DNA of 64,000 nt from Sphingomonas sp. PP-CE-3G-477 (GTDB taxonomy: Bacteria > Pseudomonadota > Alphaproteobacteria > Sphingomonadales > Sphingomonadaceae): positions 33,072 through 97,071 of the forward strand of contig NZ_QAOF01000010.1 in NCBI RefSeq assembly GCF_003050745.1. The letters are read 5' to 3'. This document shows, in pieces, positions 1 to 7,581 of the stretch. The notes under the pieces were generated by a model. That model did no database searches. It saw only the letters and a list, made by a program, of their open reading frames with translations, and had not been told where the DNA came from. Every line of letters begins with the position of its first letter. Positions within the stretch are counted from its first letter, which is position 1. Both the position numbers and the translations under genes were made by a program.

Positions 1-42
1 AATGGGGTGGCGCCACGGAAATGGCCACGCTAGCCATGATGC

Positions 43-633
43 ATGGCACGCGCGGGCAAGCTGAAGGTATATCGGACGGCGGCGGGCTTCCACGACGCCT
101 ATGTCGCGGCGCCGAGCCAGAAGGCCGCGCTGGCGGCGTGGGGCAGCGACCACGACCTGTTCGCGCGCGGGATCGCCGAACTGGTGACCGATGCGGATCT
201 GTCCGCCGAACCGCTGGCGTCGCCCGGCGTGGTGATCAAGCGATCGCGCGGCACGACCGCCGAACAGATCGCGGCACTGCCGGCGCGTGCCCCGGCGACG
301 GCGCGCAAGACTGAGGTCGCCGACGAGGATGAGGGTGGACCACGGCGCTCGCGGGCGAAGGTGGCTCCAACGCCAACTCCAGCGGCGGCTCCGAAACCCA
401 AACCCAAGCCCAAACCGAGCCGGCGTGCGCTGGAGGCCGCTGAGGAAGCGTTCGAGGCGTGCGAATCCGAGTTTCGCCGCACGTTGCGGAAGATCGCCGA
501 TCGCGAGGCGGCGTTGGCGCGCGAACGCCGCGAGCTGGAGCGATCGCGGGACAGGGCCGTGGAAAAGGCGCGGGCGGCGGTAGAAGACGAGAAGCAGCGC
601 TACGACGATGCGCTGGCGGAGTGGAAGGGCTGA
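43..633 (+). CDS. Hypothetical protein with charged coiled-coil C-terminus (TolA-like annotation in relatives)
   Basis: 196 aa. The N-terminal ~75 residues form a compact region (KLKVYRTAAGFHDAYVAAPS, then an Ala/Trp-containing stretch) that I recall from sphingomonad proteins loosely annotated as cell envelope biogenesis TolA. Residues ~105-125 are a Pro/Lys/Ala linker with repeated KP steps. Residues ~128-195 are Glu/Arg/Ala-rich and look like one long coiled coil. There is no signal peptide or membrane segment, so it is probably cytoplasmic. The TolA label probably reflects only the low-complexity helix and I would not assign a Tol function. The start is the ATG at 43. No operon partner is visible to the left edge. 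Confidence 0.6.
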   Translation: MARAGKLKVYRTAAGFHDAYVAAPSQKAALAAWGSDHDLFARGIAELVTDADLSAEPLASPGVVIKRSRGTTAEQIAALPARAPATARKTEVADEDEGGPRRSRAKVAPTPTPAAAPKPKPKPKPSRRALEAAEEAFEACESEFRRTLRKIADREAALARERRELERSRDRAVEKARAAVEDEKQRYDDALAEWKG

Positions 634-714
634 CGTGTCGCGGTCGCGTCTTGGGAGAACGCGGGGTGCGAGAACGCATCATGGGAGAACGGGGACCCGC
701 AGGTCGCGGCTATG

Positions 715-1017
715 TCATTGCTGCTGGTTCAGCTGCTGCTGCCGGGCCATCTGCTTCTGGCGTTGTTCGGCCTTGATCCGTGCCTCGACGCTCTTGCGAC
801 CCTCCTCCATGCCCTCCGCATAGGAGGCGCATCCCTGGATCAGCATGGCCGTCTCGACATCGGTCCATCCGCGTTGCCTGGCGGCGTCGCGCAGCGCCTT
901 GTCCAGCTCCTTGCCGCTCAACGCACGGTTGGCCGCGCAGATATCGAGAGCTTCCACAGGAAATTCGCCACCGAACGGTGCCGAAGCCTGCGCCAACGCG
1001 ATTGCGATCAAGATCAT
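715..1017 (-). CDS. Small secreted hypothetical protein
   Basis: 100 aa. It begins MILIAIALAQASA, a short hydrophobic signal peptide with a plausible cleavage after an Ala-x-Ala motif. The mature part has two cysteines (DICAANRAL and IQGCASY), so one disulphide could form in the periplasm. The last ~25 residues are Lys/Gln-rich and end in a glutamine run. I do not recognise the family. A same-length reading on the other strand has no signal-peptide character, so I prefer the minus strand. It stands alone between an unknown coiled-coil gene and a tiny membrane-protein gene. Confidence 0.5.
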   Translation of the reverse strand: MILIAIALAQASAPFGGEFPVEALDICAANRALSGKELDKALRDAARQRGWTDVETAMLIQGCASYAEGMEEGRKSVEARIKAEQRQKQMARQQQLNQQQ

Positions 1018-1194
1018 GCGGCGATGCTAACGGAAAAGCAGGCGCGGCGGCCAGACGCTACCCGTCCAACGGTGGCGTATCGTCGACGGATCCGTCGGCG
1101 ACGGTCGGATCGCGATAGCCCCTATGCAGTGCGATGAAAGCTGTTAGCCTCGACATCAGAGCAGGACGACCTGCCGGACTTCGGAGAGTGATGA

Positions 1195-1374
1195 ATGGCA
1201 AACCGCATCGATGTTGCGCCCAGGGATCATACCAGGGACCGTAAACCCCTGATCTACGCGATCACCGGCGTGATCCTCGCAGCAGGGGTTCTGATGATGG
1301 CGTTCTACGATCGTGGCGGTGATCCCGTGCCGTTCGCGTCCGCGCAGAAGGCGATCGTCACCGCCCAGCGCTAG
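1195..1374 (+). CDS. Small single-pass membrane protein
   Basis: 59 aa, starting MANRIDVAPRDHTRD. An RBS-like GGAGAG at 1183-1188 sits 6 bp before the ATG. A basic N-terminus (residues 1-18) is followed by one hydrophobic segment (LIYAITGVILAAGVLMMAF, about residues 19-37) and a short C-terminal tail ending TAQR. This pattern predicts an inner-membrane protein with its N-terminus in the cytoplasm. The function is unknown. It lies 117 bp upstream of folD on the same strand and could share its transcript. Its good RBS and clear topology make it more convincing than its size alone suggests. Confidence 0.6.
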   Translation: MANRIDVAPRDHTRDRKPLIYAITGVILAAGVLMMAFYDRGGDPVPFASAQKAIVTAQR

Positions 1375-1491
1375 GACCGGCGACGCACCTGTCGGGGATG
1401 TCGATGGGGGTGTAGGCGGTCGATCATCGTCGAGTCGCAAGCGACGTCGCTGTGCTGGCGGAAATCGCGTCCGCGCTCTATGGCCGCGGGC

Positions 1492-2382
1492 ATGAGCGCG
1501 ACCATCATCGACGGCAAGGCCTTCGCCGCCGGCCTCCGGGCCCGTATCGCAGACGGCGTCACCGCCTTTCGCGCCGAGGCGGGCCGTGTGCCCGGCCTTG
1601 CCGTGGTGCTGGTCGGCGAGGATCCCGCGTCCAACGTCTATGTCCGGTCGAAGGGCAAGGCGACGCGCGAGGCGGGGATGGAGAGCATCGAGCACCGGCT
1701 GCCCGCCGACGTGCCGGCCGAAGACCTGCTCGCGCTGGTCGCGACGCTGAACGCCGATCCGACGATCGACGGGATCCTCGTCCAGTTGCCGTTGCCCAGG
1801 CACATCGACGAGCAGGCGGTCATTGCCGCGATCGATCCCGACAAGGATGTCGACGGCTTTCATCCGATCAATGCGGGACGACTCGCGACCGGTTTGGCCG
1901 GGTTCGTGCCGTGCACGCCGCTCGGCTGCGTGATGCTGTTGAAGAGCGTGCTGCCGAGCCTGAGCGGGCTCGAGGCGGTGGTCGTCGGTCGCTCGAACAT
2001 TGTCGGCAAGCCGATGGCGCAACTGCTGCTCCGCGAGAGCTGCACCGTGACCGTCGTGCATAGCCGTACCAAGGATGTCCCCGCGCATATCCGCCGCGCC
2101 GATATCGTCGTCGCGGCGGTGGGTATCCCCGAGATGATCGAGGGCGACTGGCTGAAGCCCGGCGCGACCGTCATCGACGTCGGTATCAACCGGACCGATG
2201 CCGGCCTCGTCGGCGACGTCGATTTCGCGAGTGCGGTCGCGGTCGCGGGCGCGATCACGCCGGTGCCGGGCGGCGTCGGACCGATGACGATCGCCTGCCT
2301 GCTGCGCAACACTCTGGTCTCCGCAGGGCGCCGCGAAGGCGTCGCGATCGATGAGGCTGCGCTGGATCGGACGGGCCTGTGA
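1492..2382 (+). CDS. folD: Bifunctional methylenetetrahydrofolate dehydrogenase/cyclohydrolase FolD
   Basis: 296 aa, the normal FolD length. It interconverts 5,10-methylene-THF, 5,10-methenyl-THF and 10-formyl-THF with NADP in cytosolic one-carbon metabolism. Visible signatures are the catalytic YVRSK pair (Tyr50, Lys54), the QLPLP substrate loop, the [11 protein letters not shown] cofactor-binding segment, and the C-terminal [10 protein letters not shown] motif. I chose the ATG at 1492 because homologues start directly at M(S/T)ATIIDGKAF. An ATG four codons upstream at 1480 is possible. The stop overlaps the start of the following marC-like gene by 4 bp, so the two are probably translationally coupled. 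Confidence 0.96.
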   Translation: MSATIIDGKAFAAGLRARIADGVTAFRAEAGRVPGLAVVLVGEDPASNVYVRSKGKATREAGMESIEHRLPADVPAEDLLALVATLNADPTIDGILVQLPLPRHIDEQAVIAAIDPDKDVDGFHPINAGRLATGLAGFVPCTPLGCVMLLKSVLPSLSGLEAVVVGRSNIVGKPMAQLLLRESCTVTVVHSRTKDVPAHIRRADIVVAAVGIPEMIEGDWLKPGATVIDVGINRTDAGLVGDVDFASAVAVAGAITPVPGGVGPMTIACLLRNTLVSAGRREGVAIDEAALDRTGL

Positions 2383-2999
2383 TCGAACTCTATATCTCGT
2401 CGCTGATCACCTTCTTCGTGGTGATCGATCCGCCGGGCTGCGCGCCGATCTATGCCGGGCTGTCGGCGGGCGCGTCGACGCTGCAGAAGCGCGCGATGGC
2501 GATGCGTGCGGTCGGAGTCGCCGCGGCGATCCTGTTCGTGTTCGCGCTGTTCGGCGAGGCGTTGCTGAAAGGCCTCGGGATCAGCCTGGCGAGCTTCCGC
2601 ATCGCCGGCGGCATCATGCTGTTCCTGATCGCGCTCGAAATGGTGTTCGAAAAGCGCACCGAACGCCGCGAGGACCGTGCCGCCAAGGTCGCGAGCGATC
2701 CCGAGGTCGAGGACGTCTCGATCTTCCCGATGGCGATGCCGATGATCGCAGGGCCGGGCTCGATCGCGTCGGTAATGCTGTTGATGAGCCGCAACAGCGG
2801 GATCGAGCGCTCGGCGGTCGTGCTGGCCGCGATGGTGACGATCCTGCTGCTGACGCTGGTAGCGCTGCTCGCGGCGGGGCCGATCATGCGGATCCTGGGC
2901 GCGAAGATCGAGGCGGTGATCACGCGGTTGCTCGGCGTGCTGCTGGCCGCGCTGGCGGTGCAGTTCGTGCTCGACGGCTTGTCGGTGGTGCTGCGCTGA
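2379..2999 (+). CDS. MarC family (UPF0056) integral membrane protein
   Basis: 206 aa with about six hydrophobic segments. Family marks are the N-terminal [14 protein letters not shown] (the conserved DP..N/..P region of MarC) and the [15 protein letters not shown] stretch at about residue 120. These proteins sit in the inner membrane and their function is unsettled. The old link to multiple antibiotic resistance was withdrawn, and a small-metabolite export role has been suggested. It begins with GTG inside the folD stop (GTGA overlap), so it forms a two-gene operon with folD. A strong palindrome follows directly after its stop. Confidence 0.9.
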   Translation: MIELYISSLITFFVVIDPPGCAPIYAGLSAGASTLQKRAMAMRAVGVAAAILFVFALFGEALLKGLGISLASFRIAGGIMLFLIALEMVFEKRTERREDRAAKVASDPEVEDVSIFPMAMPMIAGPGSIASVMLLMSRNSGIERSAVVLAAMVTILLLTLVALLAAGPIMRILGAKIEAVITRLLGVLLAALAVQFVLDGLSVVLR

Positions 3000-3006
3000 A
3001 GACCGT

Positions 3007-3037
3007 CCGTCATCCCGGGCTCGACCCGGGATGACGG
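3007..3037. terminator. Bidirectional hairpin between convergent genes
   Basis: Perfect 13-bp inverted repeat CCGTCATCCCGGG / CCCGGGATGACGG around a CTCGA loop, in the 42-bp gap between the convergent marC-like gene and the GT-C gene. There is no T-run, so it is a structural rather than a classical rho-independent terminator. The same type of CGTCATCCCGGG palindrome is a common chromosomal repeat in alphaproteobacteria. Confidence 0.6.
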
Positions 3038-3041
3038 AGGT

Positions 3042-4844
3042 TCAATCCACCTTGAACAGTCGCAGCGGCGACTTTGCGGGCAGCGGTAGCGGCGTCAGCC
3101 ATGCCGGCACCTCGTTCTTCGCCAGCTCGGCATAGAACCCCTTCGGGCTGCGCGCCTTGTAGTTGGTCGATTCCGCCGCGTTCGGGCACAGCAGCAGCAT
3201 CGTCGCGCCGTGGCGCTTGATGATCGCATGCGCCTGGTCCGCGGTGCCGCCGAACGCGTGCTGGACGTCGAGGATCGCATCGCCGTTGCGGTGGTACGGC
3301 CCCGCGATCGCGTCGTGATGCGTGATCGTGATCAGCCGGGGGCCCATGTCGACGAAGGTGAACACGGTCTGCGCGGGGTATTTGTTAAGAGCGAGCAGCA
3401 CGGTCGTGCGCAGGCAATTGCCGGTCGCCGAATTGACGCGCTTCTCATAGGGCTTCGGCCGGTCGATCGGCAGGTATCGGATCACCATCCCGGCGAACAA
3501 CCCGGAGACGATCAGGAACGCGCTCACCGTCCCCAGCACGCGGACGGCAATCGATCGGTTGCCGAGCAGTCGTGGCAGGATCAGCCAGCCCAGCGCGGTC
3601 GCGCCGGGAACGGCCAGCAGCTGCGCGGCGGGGCCTGCACGAACCTGCCACAACAGCATCGCGCAGGCGAACGCGGTGAACAGCGCGACCGCCGCCCAAC
3701 CGACCGCGCGGGTGTCGCGACGCGCGCGCCACGCCGCGAGGATCGCGCCGATCAGGCCGATGATCGGCAGCGTCGCCAGCGAGAAGCCGACCCGGAAGCT
3801 GTGCTTGTAGATCGGTTTGGCCTCGCGGACATTGTCCAGCCAGTTGCGTTGCAGCTCGGGCGAGATACCCTCGGGCCGGCCCAGGCACTGCGGGAAGACG
3901 AGCGCGAACCCGACGACGATCGCCGCCCCGGCCGCGACCGCCAGCGCCAGCCGCATCCCGCGCGACGCCGGCCCGAACCGCGCGAGCAGGAACAGCAGCA
4001 TCCCCGCCGCGATCATCACGCTCAACCACACGGGCGTCAGCGCATCGCACCGCATCGCCTGGTTGGCATTCGACGCGAACAGCGCGAACCCGAGCGTGCT
4101 GCCGCCGCCGAGCGTCAACGCATAGATCGACAGGCGCTCGGCTTCCGACCGGTCCCACACCCAGCGCAGCGCGATGATCGCCCCCGCCATCGCCGCATAG
4201 GGCAGCAGTTCGAGCCCGATCGACAGCGACACCGCGCTCGCGATACCGACCATCGCGCCACCGCGGCGGCCGTTCGGATCGCAGAGCCCCGCGACCGTGA
4301 GGCTCAGCATCGCCAGCTGCCAGCCGTGATGATCGATCCGCTCGGGCATGAACATCAGCATCGTGCCGACCGCGCCGACGAGGAACACGATCGCCAGCGG
4401 CCACGCATAGGGGCTGATCAACCGCCGCACGGTCGCGCCGATGCCGAGCATCGCGATCGACAGCGGCAGCAACGGTGCGATCCCGCACGCGAGCCGCTCC
4501 GCCCAGCTGTTGCTGGTGAACAGGCGGAAGAACAGGATCAACCCGGCGATCGGCAGGTCGACGATCCGGCTCCAGTGGATGTCGAACCCGACCGGCGGGT
4601 TCATCCGGTAGTTGCGTAGATCGTACCAGCCCTGGCCGTCGAGCAACGCGCGGACCTGCATCAGCCGCATGTTGTCGTCGGTATCGCCGAGCGACAGCCA
4701 GCGGATCTGGCCCCAGCGATCGAACATCGACCACGCCGCCACCGCCACCCAGGCGAGCAGCGTCAGCTTGATCCAGTGCCGATCGAGTTCGTCGAGCAGC
4801 GTGTTCCGCGGCGTCGACTGCTCGGGGGGGGGTGCCTGATCCAA
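3042..4844 (-). CDS. Multi-pass GT-C (STT3/oligosaccharyltransferase-like) membrane glycosyltransferase, putative
   Basis: 600 aa with roughly 12 hydrophobic segments and a C-terminal soluble domain from about residue 465. After the first membrane helix comes a loop with GDTDDNMRLMQVRALL, then NPPVGFDIHWSRIVDLP. That layout (acidic motif plus Arg, G-x-x-W, then a P-x-G...HW...DLP element) resembles the first extracytoplasmic loop of STT3/AglB-type GT-C enzymes, which move sugars from polyprenyl lipids. The assignment rests on layout, not on a matched family. The start is TTG with a GGAGGA RBS just upstream. It is divergent from the GtrA-like gene. Inferred role: the final sugar transferase of the local Gtr-like group. 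It could instead be an unrelated polytopic protein. Confidence 0.6.
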   Translation of the reverse strand: MDQAPPPEQSTPRNTLLDELDRHWIKLTLLAWVAVAAWSMFDRWGQIRWLSLGDTDDNMRLMQVRALLDGQGWYDLRNYRMNPPVGFDIHWSRIVDLPIAGLILFFRLFTSNSWAERLACGIAPLLPLSIAMLGIGATVRRLISPYAWPLAIVFLVGAVGTMLMFMPERIDHHGWQLAMLSLTVAGLCDPNGRRGGAMVGIASAVSLSIGLELLPYAAMAGAIIALRWVWDRSEAERLSIYALTLGGGSTLGFALFASNANQAMRCDALTPVWLSVMIAAGMLLFLLARFGPASRGMRLALAVAAGAAIVVGFALVFPQCLGRPEGISPELQRNWLDNVREAKPIYKHSFRVGFSLATLPIIGLIGAILAAWRARRDTRAVGWAAVALFTAFACAMLLWQVRAGPAAQLLAVPGATALGWLILPRLLGNRSIAVRVLGTVSAFLIVSGLFAGMVIRYLPIDRPKPYEKRVNSATGNCLRTTVLLALNKYPAQTVFTFVDMGPRLITITHHDAIAGPYHRNGDAILDVQHAFGGTADQAHAIIKRHGATMLLLCPNAAESTNYKARSPKGFYAELAKNEVPAWLTPLPLPAKSPLRLFKVD

Positions 4845-4968
4845 AACGCTTTCCTCCAGCCCGCACGCGCTCTAGATGCGCGGGCTTGTCTTCGCGGCCG
4901 CTCTATCGCGGTGCCCGTAAAGAACAAGGCACCGGCGCGATCGCCGGAGGGTAAAGAACAAGGCGGGC

Positions 4969-5394
4969 ATGCAGGCGATTTGGCGACAGATGGAGCAGAT
5001 GCGGGCGAGCGGCGTGCTCGGCCAGCTCGTGCGCTTCGGCATCGCCGGCGGTATTTCCAGCGTCGTCTATTCGCTCGTCTACCTGCCGCTGACGGCGTAT
5101 GTCTTCCCGCCACGCCAGGCGGTGGCCGCAGTGCCGTTCGCGTTTGCGGTCGCGGTGGTGGTCGGGTTCTTCCTGCACAGCCGCTGGAGCTTCAAGGGGC
5201 ACGCCAAGGAACCGGGGGCAGGGCGGCATTTCAAGTTCGTGATCGTCCAGGCCGCGGGGCTGAGTCTCAACGCCGTCATCACGTGGATCGGCACGGCGTT
5301 GTTGCATCTGCACCCATGGATCCCGCTGGTCCCCGCCGTCTTTCTTGCCGCGATCGTGACGTTCGTGCTCAACCGTTTCTGGGTTTTCAACTGA
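4969..5394 (+). CDS. GtrA-like family membrane protein
   Basis: 141 aa with four hydrophobic segments in the spacing of the GtrA domain, starting with QLVRFGIAGGISSVVYSLVY and ending FVLNRFWVFN, a typical GtrA C-terminus. The internal HSRWSFKG matches the conserved (N/H)..W.F motif. GtrA-type proteins are proposed to flip undecaprenyl-phosphate-linked sugars across the inner membrane. It is followed 28 bp later by a methyltransferase gene on the same strand. A GtrB-like synthase lies 1.1 kb further on and a GT-C protein lies on the other side, so the whole group can be read as a lipid-linked sugar modification set. Confidence 0.88.
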   Translation: MQAIWRQMEQMRASGVLGQLVRFGIAGGISSVVYSLVYLPLTAYVFPPRQAVAAVPFAFAVAVVVGFFLHSRWSFKGHAKEPGAGRHFKFVIVQAAGLSLNAVITWIGTALLHLHPWIPLVPAVFLAAIVTFVLNRFWVFN

Positions 5395-5422
5395 TGCTTC
5401 CAATGAATTGGGCGACTTACTG

Positions 5423-6151
5423 ATGGACCGCATCGTCTACGACCGGATGGCCGCCCACGATTCCACCCACTGGTGGTACCGCGCGCGCCGCGACATCCTG
5501 GCCGATTACCTGACCCGCTACGGCGCATTGCCGAAGGATGCGAAGATCCTCGAGATCGGCTGCGGCACCGGCCACAACCTGCCGATGCTGGCCGAGTTCG
5601 GCGAGATCGATGCGATCGAGATCGATCCGGCGGCGCGAGAGATCGCGAGCGAGCGGCTGGGGAAGCCGGTCGGCGCGGCGCCCTTGCCCGAACTGCCGGG
5701 CGTACCGCGGAAGCATTACGACCTGATCGCCGTTCTCGACGTGGTCGAGCATATCGAGGACGACGTTGCGGCGTTGAAGGCGATGGCGGATTGCCTCGCG
5801 CCCGGTGGCAAGATCCTGATCGCGGTGCCGGCGCATGCGTGGCTGTGGAGCGCGCACGACGTGGTGAACCATCACCATCGGCGCTATTCGAAGGCGACGT
5901 TGCAGGCAGCGATCGAGACCGCCGGGTTGAAGCCGGAGAAACTCGGCTATTTCAACTCGCTGCTGTTCCCGCTGGCGGCGGCGGCGCGGATCGCCGGGCG
6001 GATGACCGGACGCGACGACAGCGACGATTCACCGCCGCCGAAGCTGGTGAATGCGCTGTTCGAGAAGATTTTCCGGCTGGAGCGGCATCTGGTCGGACGC
6101 GTGCCGATGACGCCGGGGGTTTCGATCGTGACATTGGCGGTGCCGCGGTAA
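5423..6151 (+). CDS. Class I SAM-dependent methyltransferase
   Basis: 242 aa. SAM-binding motif I is ILEIGCGTGHNLPML (about residues 40-54). It is followed by an acidic strand end (IDAIEID), the motif IV-like region DLIAVLDVVEHIEDD and LAPGGKILIAVPA. The YSKATLQAAIETAGL block and N-terminal HWWYRARR are typical of the Methyltransf_11/23 proteins found with polysaccharide or glycolipid genes. The start is ATG 5423, and an upstream in-frame ATG at 5408 is possible. The substrate cannot be read from sequence. Its position between GtrA-like and GtrB-like genes suggests O-methylation of a lipid-linked or envelope sugar. Confidence 0.85.
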   Translation: MDRIVYDRMAAHDSTHWWYRARRDILADYLTRYGALPKDAKILEIGCGTGHNLPMLAEFGEIDAIEIDPAAREIASERLGKPVGAAPLPELPGVPRKHYDLIAVLDVVEHIEDDVAALKAMADCLAPGGKILIAVPAHAWLWSAHDVVNHHHRRYSKATLQAAIETAGLKPEKLGYFNSLLFPLAAAARIAGRMTGRDDSDDSPPPKLVNALFEKIFRLERHLVGRVPMTPGVSIVTLAVPR

Positions 6152-6178
6152 CGAACAAGGGGCCTGCGCGTCCTACTT

Positions 6179-6328
6179 CCGTTCGTCCCGAGTAGCCGTC
6201 GAGTAGTGGTGAAGCCACGTATCGAGATGGCGTATCGAGGGATAGGTTGGCGCGCGGGGCCCATACCTCGATACGAGCCCTCGATACGCTCCTTACGGAG
6301 CTACTCGGTCTCTACTCGGCACGAACGG
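6179..6328. repeat. 150-bp element with 17-bp terminal inverted repeats
   Basis: The ends are CCGTTCGTCCCGAGTAG and CTACTCGGCACGAACGG, which are complementary at 16 of 17 positions. The interior carries further inverted copies of TATCGAG (GTATCGAGATGGCGTATCGAG on the left, CCTCGATACGAGCCCTCGATAC on the right), so the whole 150 bp can fold into one long hairpin. It contains no ORF. It could be a MITE-like or REP-type element. A shorter relative with the same CTCGGGACGAACGG end occurs near 57.5 kb. Confidence 0.6.
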
Positions 6329-6378
6329 AATAGGGGCGTGGTGCACCCCCCCGAATTGGCAAGCAAGCACCACGCAAC

Positions 6379-6486
6379 CACCACCCCGGCGAAGGCCGGG
6401 GCCCAATTGGGGGACGTCGCCAACTGAAGCCTGCGCTTCGTTACTGCGTACTTTCCAATTGGGCCCCGGCCTTCGCCGGGGTGGTG
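6379..6486. repeat. Family A inverted-repeat element, copy 1
   Basis: The left arm CACCACCCCGGCGAAGGCC... and right arm ...CTTCGCCGGGGTGGTG are long near-perfect inverted repeats (about 32 bp each), each ending inwards in CCAATTGG. A ~45-bp spacer contains GCGCTTCGTTACTGC. Together with the 150-bp element it fills the 360-bp gap between the methyltransferase and GT2 genes. The two genes are convergent here, so it may also end transcription. Confidence 0.85.
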
Positions 6487-6511
6487 CGAGAATCGGGGTG
6501 AGGGGTGTTCG

Positions 6512-7534
6512 TCAGTCGGTGCGGCTGGGAAGGGGGCTGTCAGGCAACCGCACCACGTCGACCGGCTCCGCACGAAACCCCAAGGTAGCCTTCCCCTGGA
6601 TCGGCCCCGCGACATCCGCGACGATGTACAGCGGCCGGCGCTTGGACTCGACATACAGCCGCCCGAGATACTCGCCGATCATCCCCAGCACGAACATCTG
6701 CACCGCGCCGAGGAACACGGTGACGAGCATCGTCGAGGTCCAGCCCTGCACCGCGCTCCCCGATAGCCAACCAATCGCGATATAGACGAACAGCAGCAGC
6801 GACACGCCGGTCAGCGCGAGCCCCGCATGGCTGGCGAACCGCAACGGCGCGGTCGAGAAACCTGTGACGGCGTCGAACGCGAGGCGGATCATCTTCGCCA
6901 GCGGGTAGTTCGTCTCGCCCGCCAGCCGCTCGGCGCGATCATACGGGAAGGGCACCTGCTTGAAGCCGATCCAGGCGACCATGCCGCGGATGAAGCGGGC
7001 CTGTTCGGGAAGCGACAGGAACGCATCCAGCGCCCGCCGGCTCATCAGGCGGAAGTCGCCGGTGTCGAGCGGGATCGGCGTCTCGGTCATCCGAGTCAGC
7101 AGGCGATAGAAGGCGGCGGCGGTGGCTTTCTTGAACACCGTCTCGCCCGCGCGCTGGCGGCGGACGGCATAGACGACGTCGGCATGGCTTGCCGCCATCG
7201 CCGCGCGCATGTCGGACAGGAGTTCGGGCGGATCCTGGAGATCCGCGTCGATGATCAGGATCTGCTCACCCGCGCACAGGTCGAGACCCGCGGTGAGCGC
7301 CAACTGGTGGCCGTGGTTGCGCGAGAGGTTGATCGCGACCAGCCGCGGATCGGCGGCGGCGAGGCGCTGCATCACCGGCCAGCTGTCGTCGCGTGAGCCG
7401 TCGTTGATCAGGACGATCTCATAATCGTCGCCGACCGCGACCTTGGCAGCGCCGGAAATGCGCGCGTGCAATATGTCGAGGCACGCCGCCTCGTTATAGC
7501 AGGGGACGACTATCGAAAGGGACGGACGGTTCAT
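6512..7534 (-). CDS. GtrB/DPM1-like family 2 glycosyltransferase
   Basis: 340 aa. An N-terminal GT-A domain opens with LSIVVPCYNE and has VLINDGSRDDS, the SRNHGHQLALTAGLD helix, the DADLQDPPEL metal/nucleotide-sugar motif and the D(T)GDFRLMSRR acceptor region. Two C-terminal transmembrane helices follow (about residues 240-260 and 275-300). This is the architecture of GtrB, ArnC and polyprenyl-phosphate hexosyl synthases, which load a sugar from a nucleotide donor onto undecaprenyl phosphate at the cytoplasmic face. With the GtrA-like and GT-C proteins nearby it supplies the synthase of a three-component system. The sugar is unknown. Confidence 0.9.
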   Translation of the reverse strand: MNRPSLSIVVPCYNEAACLDILHARISGAAKVAVGDDYEIVLINDGSRDDSWPVMQRLAAADPRLVAINLSRNHGHQLALTAGLDLCAGEQILIIDADLQDPPELLSDMRAAMAASHADVVYAVRRQRAGETVFKKATAAAFYRLLTRMTETPIPLDTGDFRLMSRRALDAFLSLPEQARFIRGMVAWIGFKQVPFPYDRAERLAGETNYPLAKMIRLAFDAVTGFSTAPLRFASHAGLALTGVSLLLFVYIAIGWLSGSAVQGWTSTMLVTVFLGAVQMFVLGMIGEYLGRLYVESKRRPLYIVADVAGPIQGKATLGFRAEPVDVVRLPDSPLPSRTD

Positions 7535-7581
7535 CTGTCCCGTCTAGCGTCCGTCGCGCCCGCCGTCATCGTCGGATGTTT

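Noticed and set aside
3210..4619. Long open reading frame antisense to the GT-C gene; similar ones antisense to rsh (7576-9696), the RND pump (46610-48115) and the CHASE3 kinase (52933-54462)
   Set aside because: They are rich in Arg, Asp and His with no recognisable domains, and they lie opposite well-supported genes. High-GC DNA commonly yields such frames.
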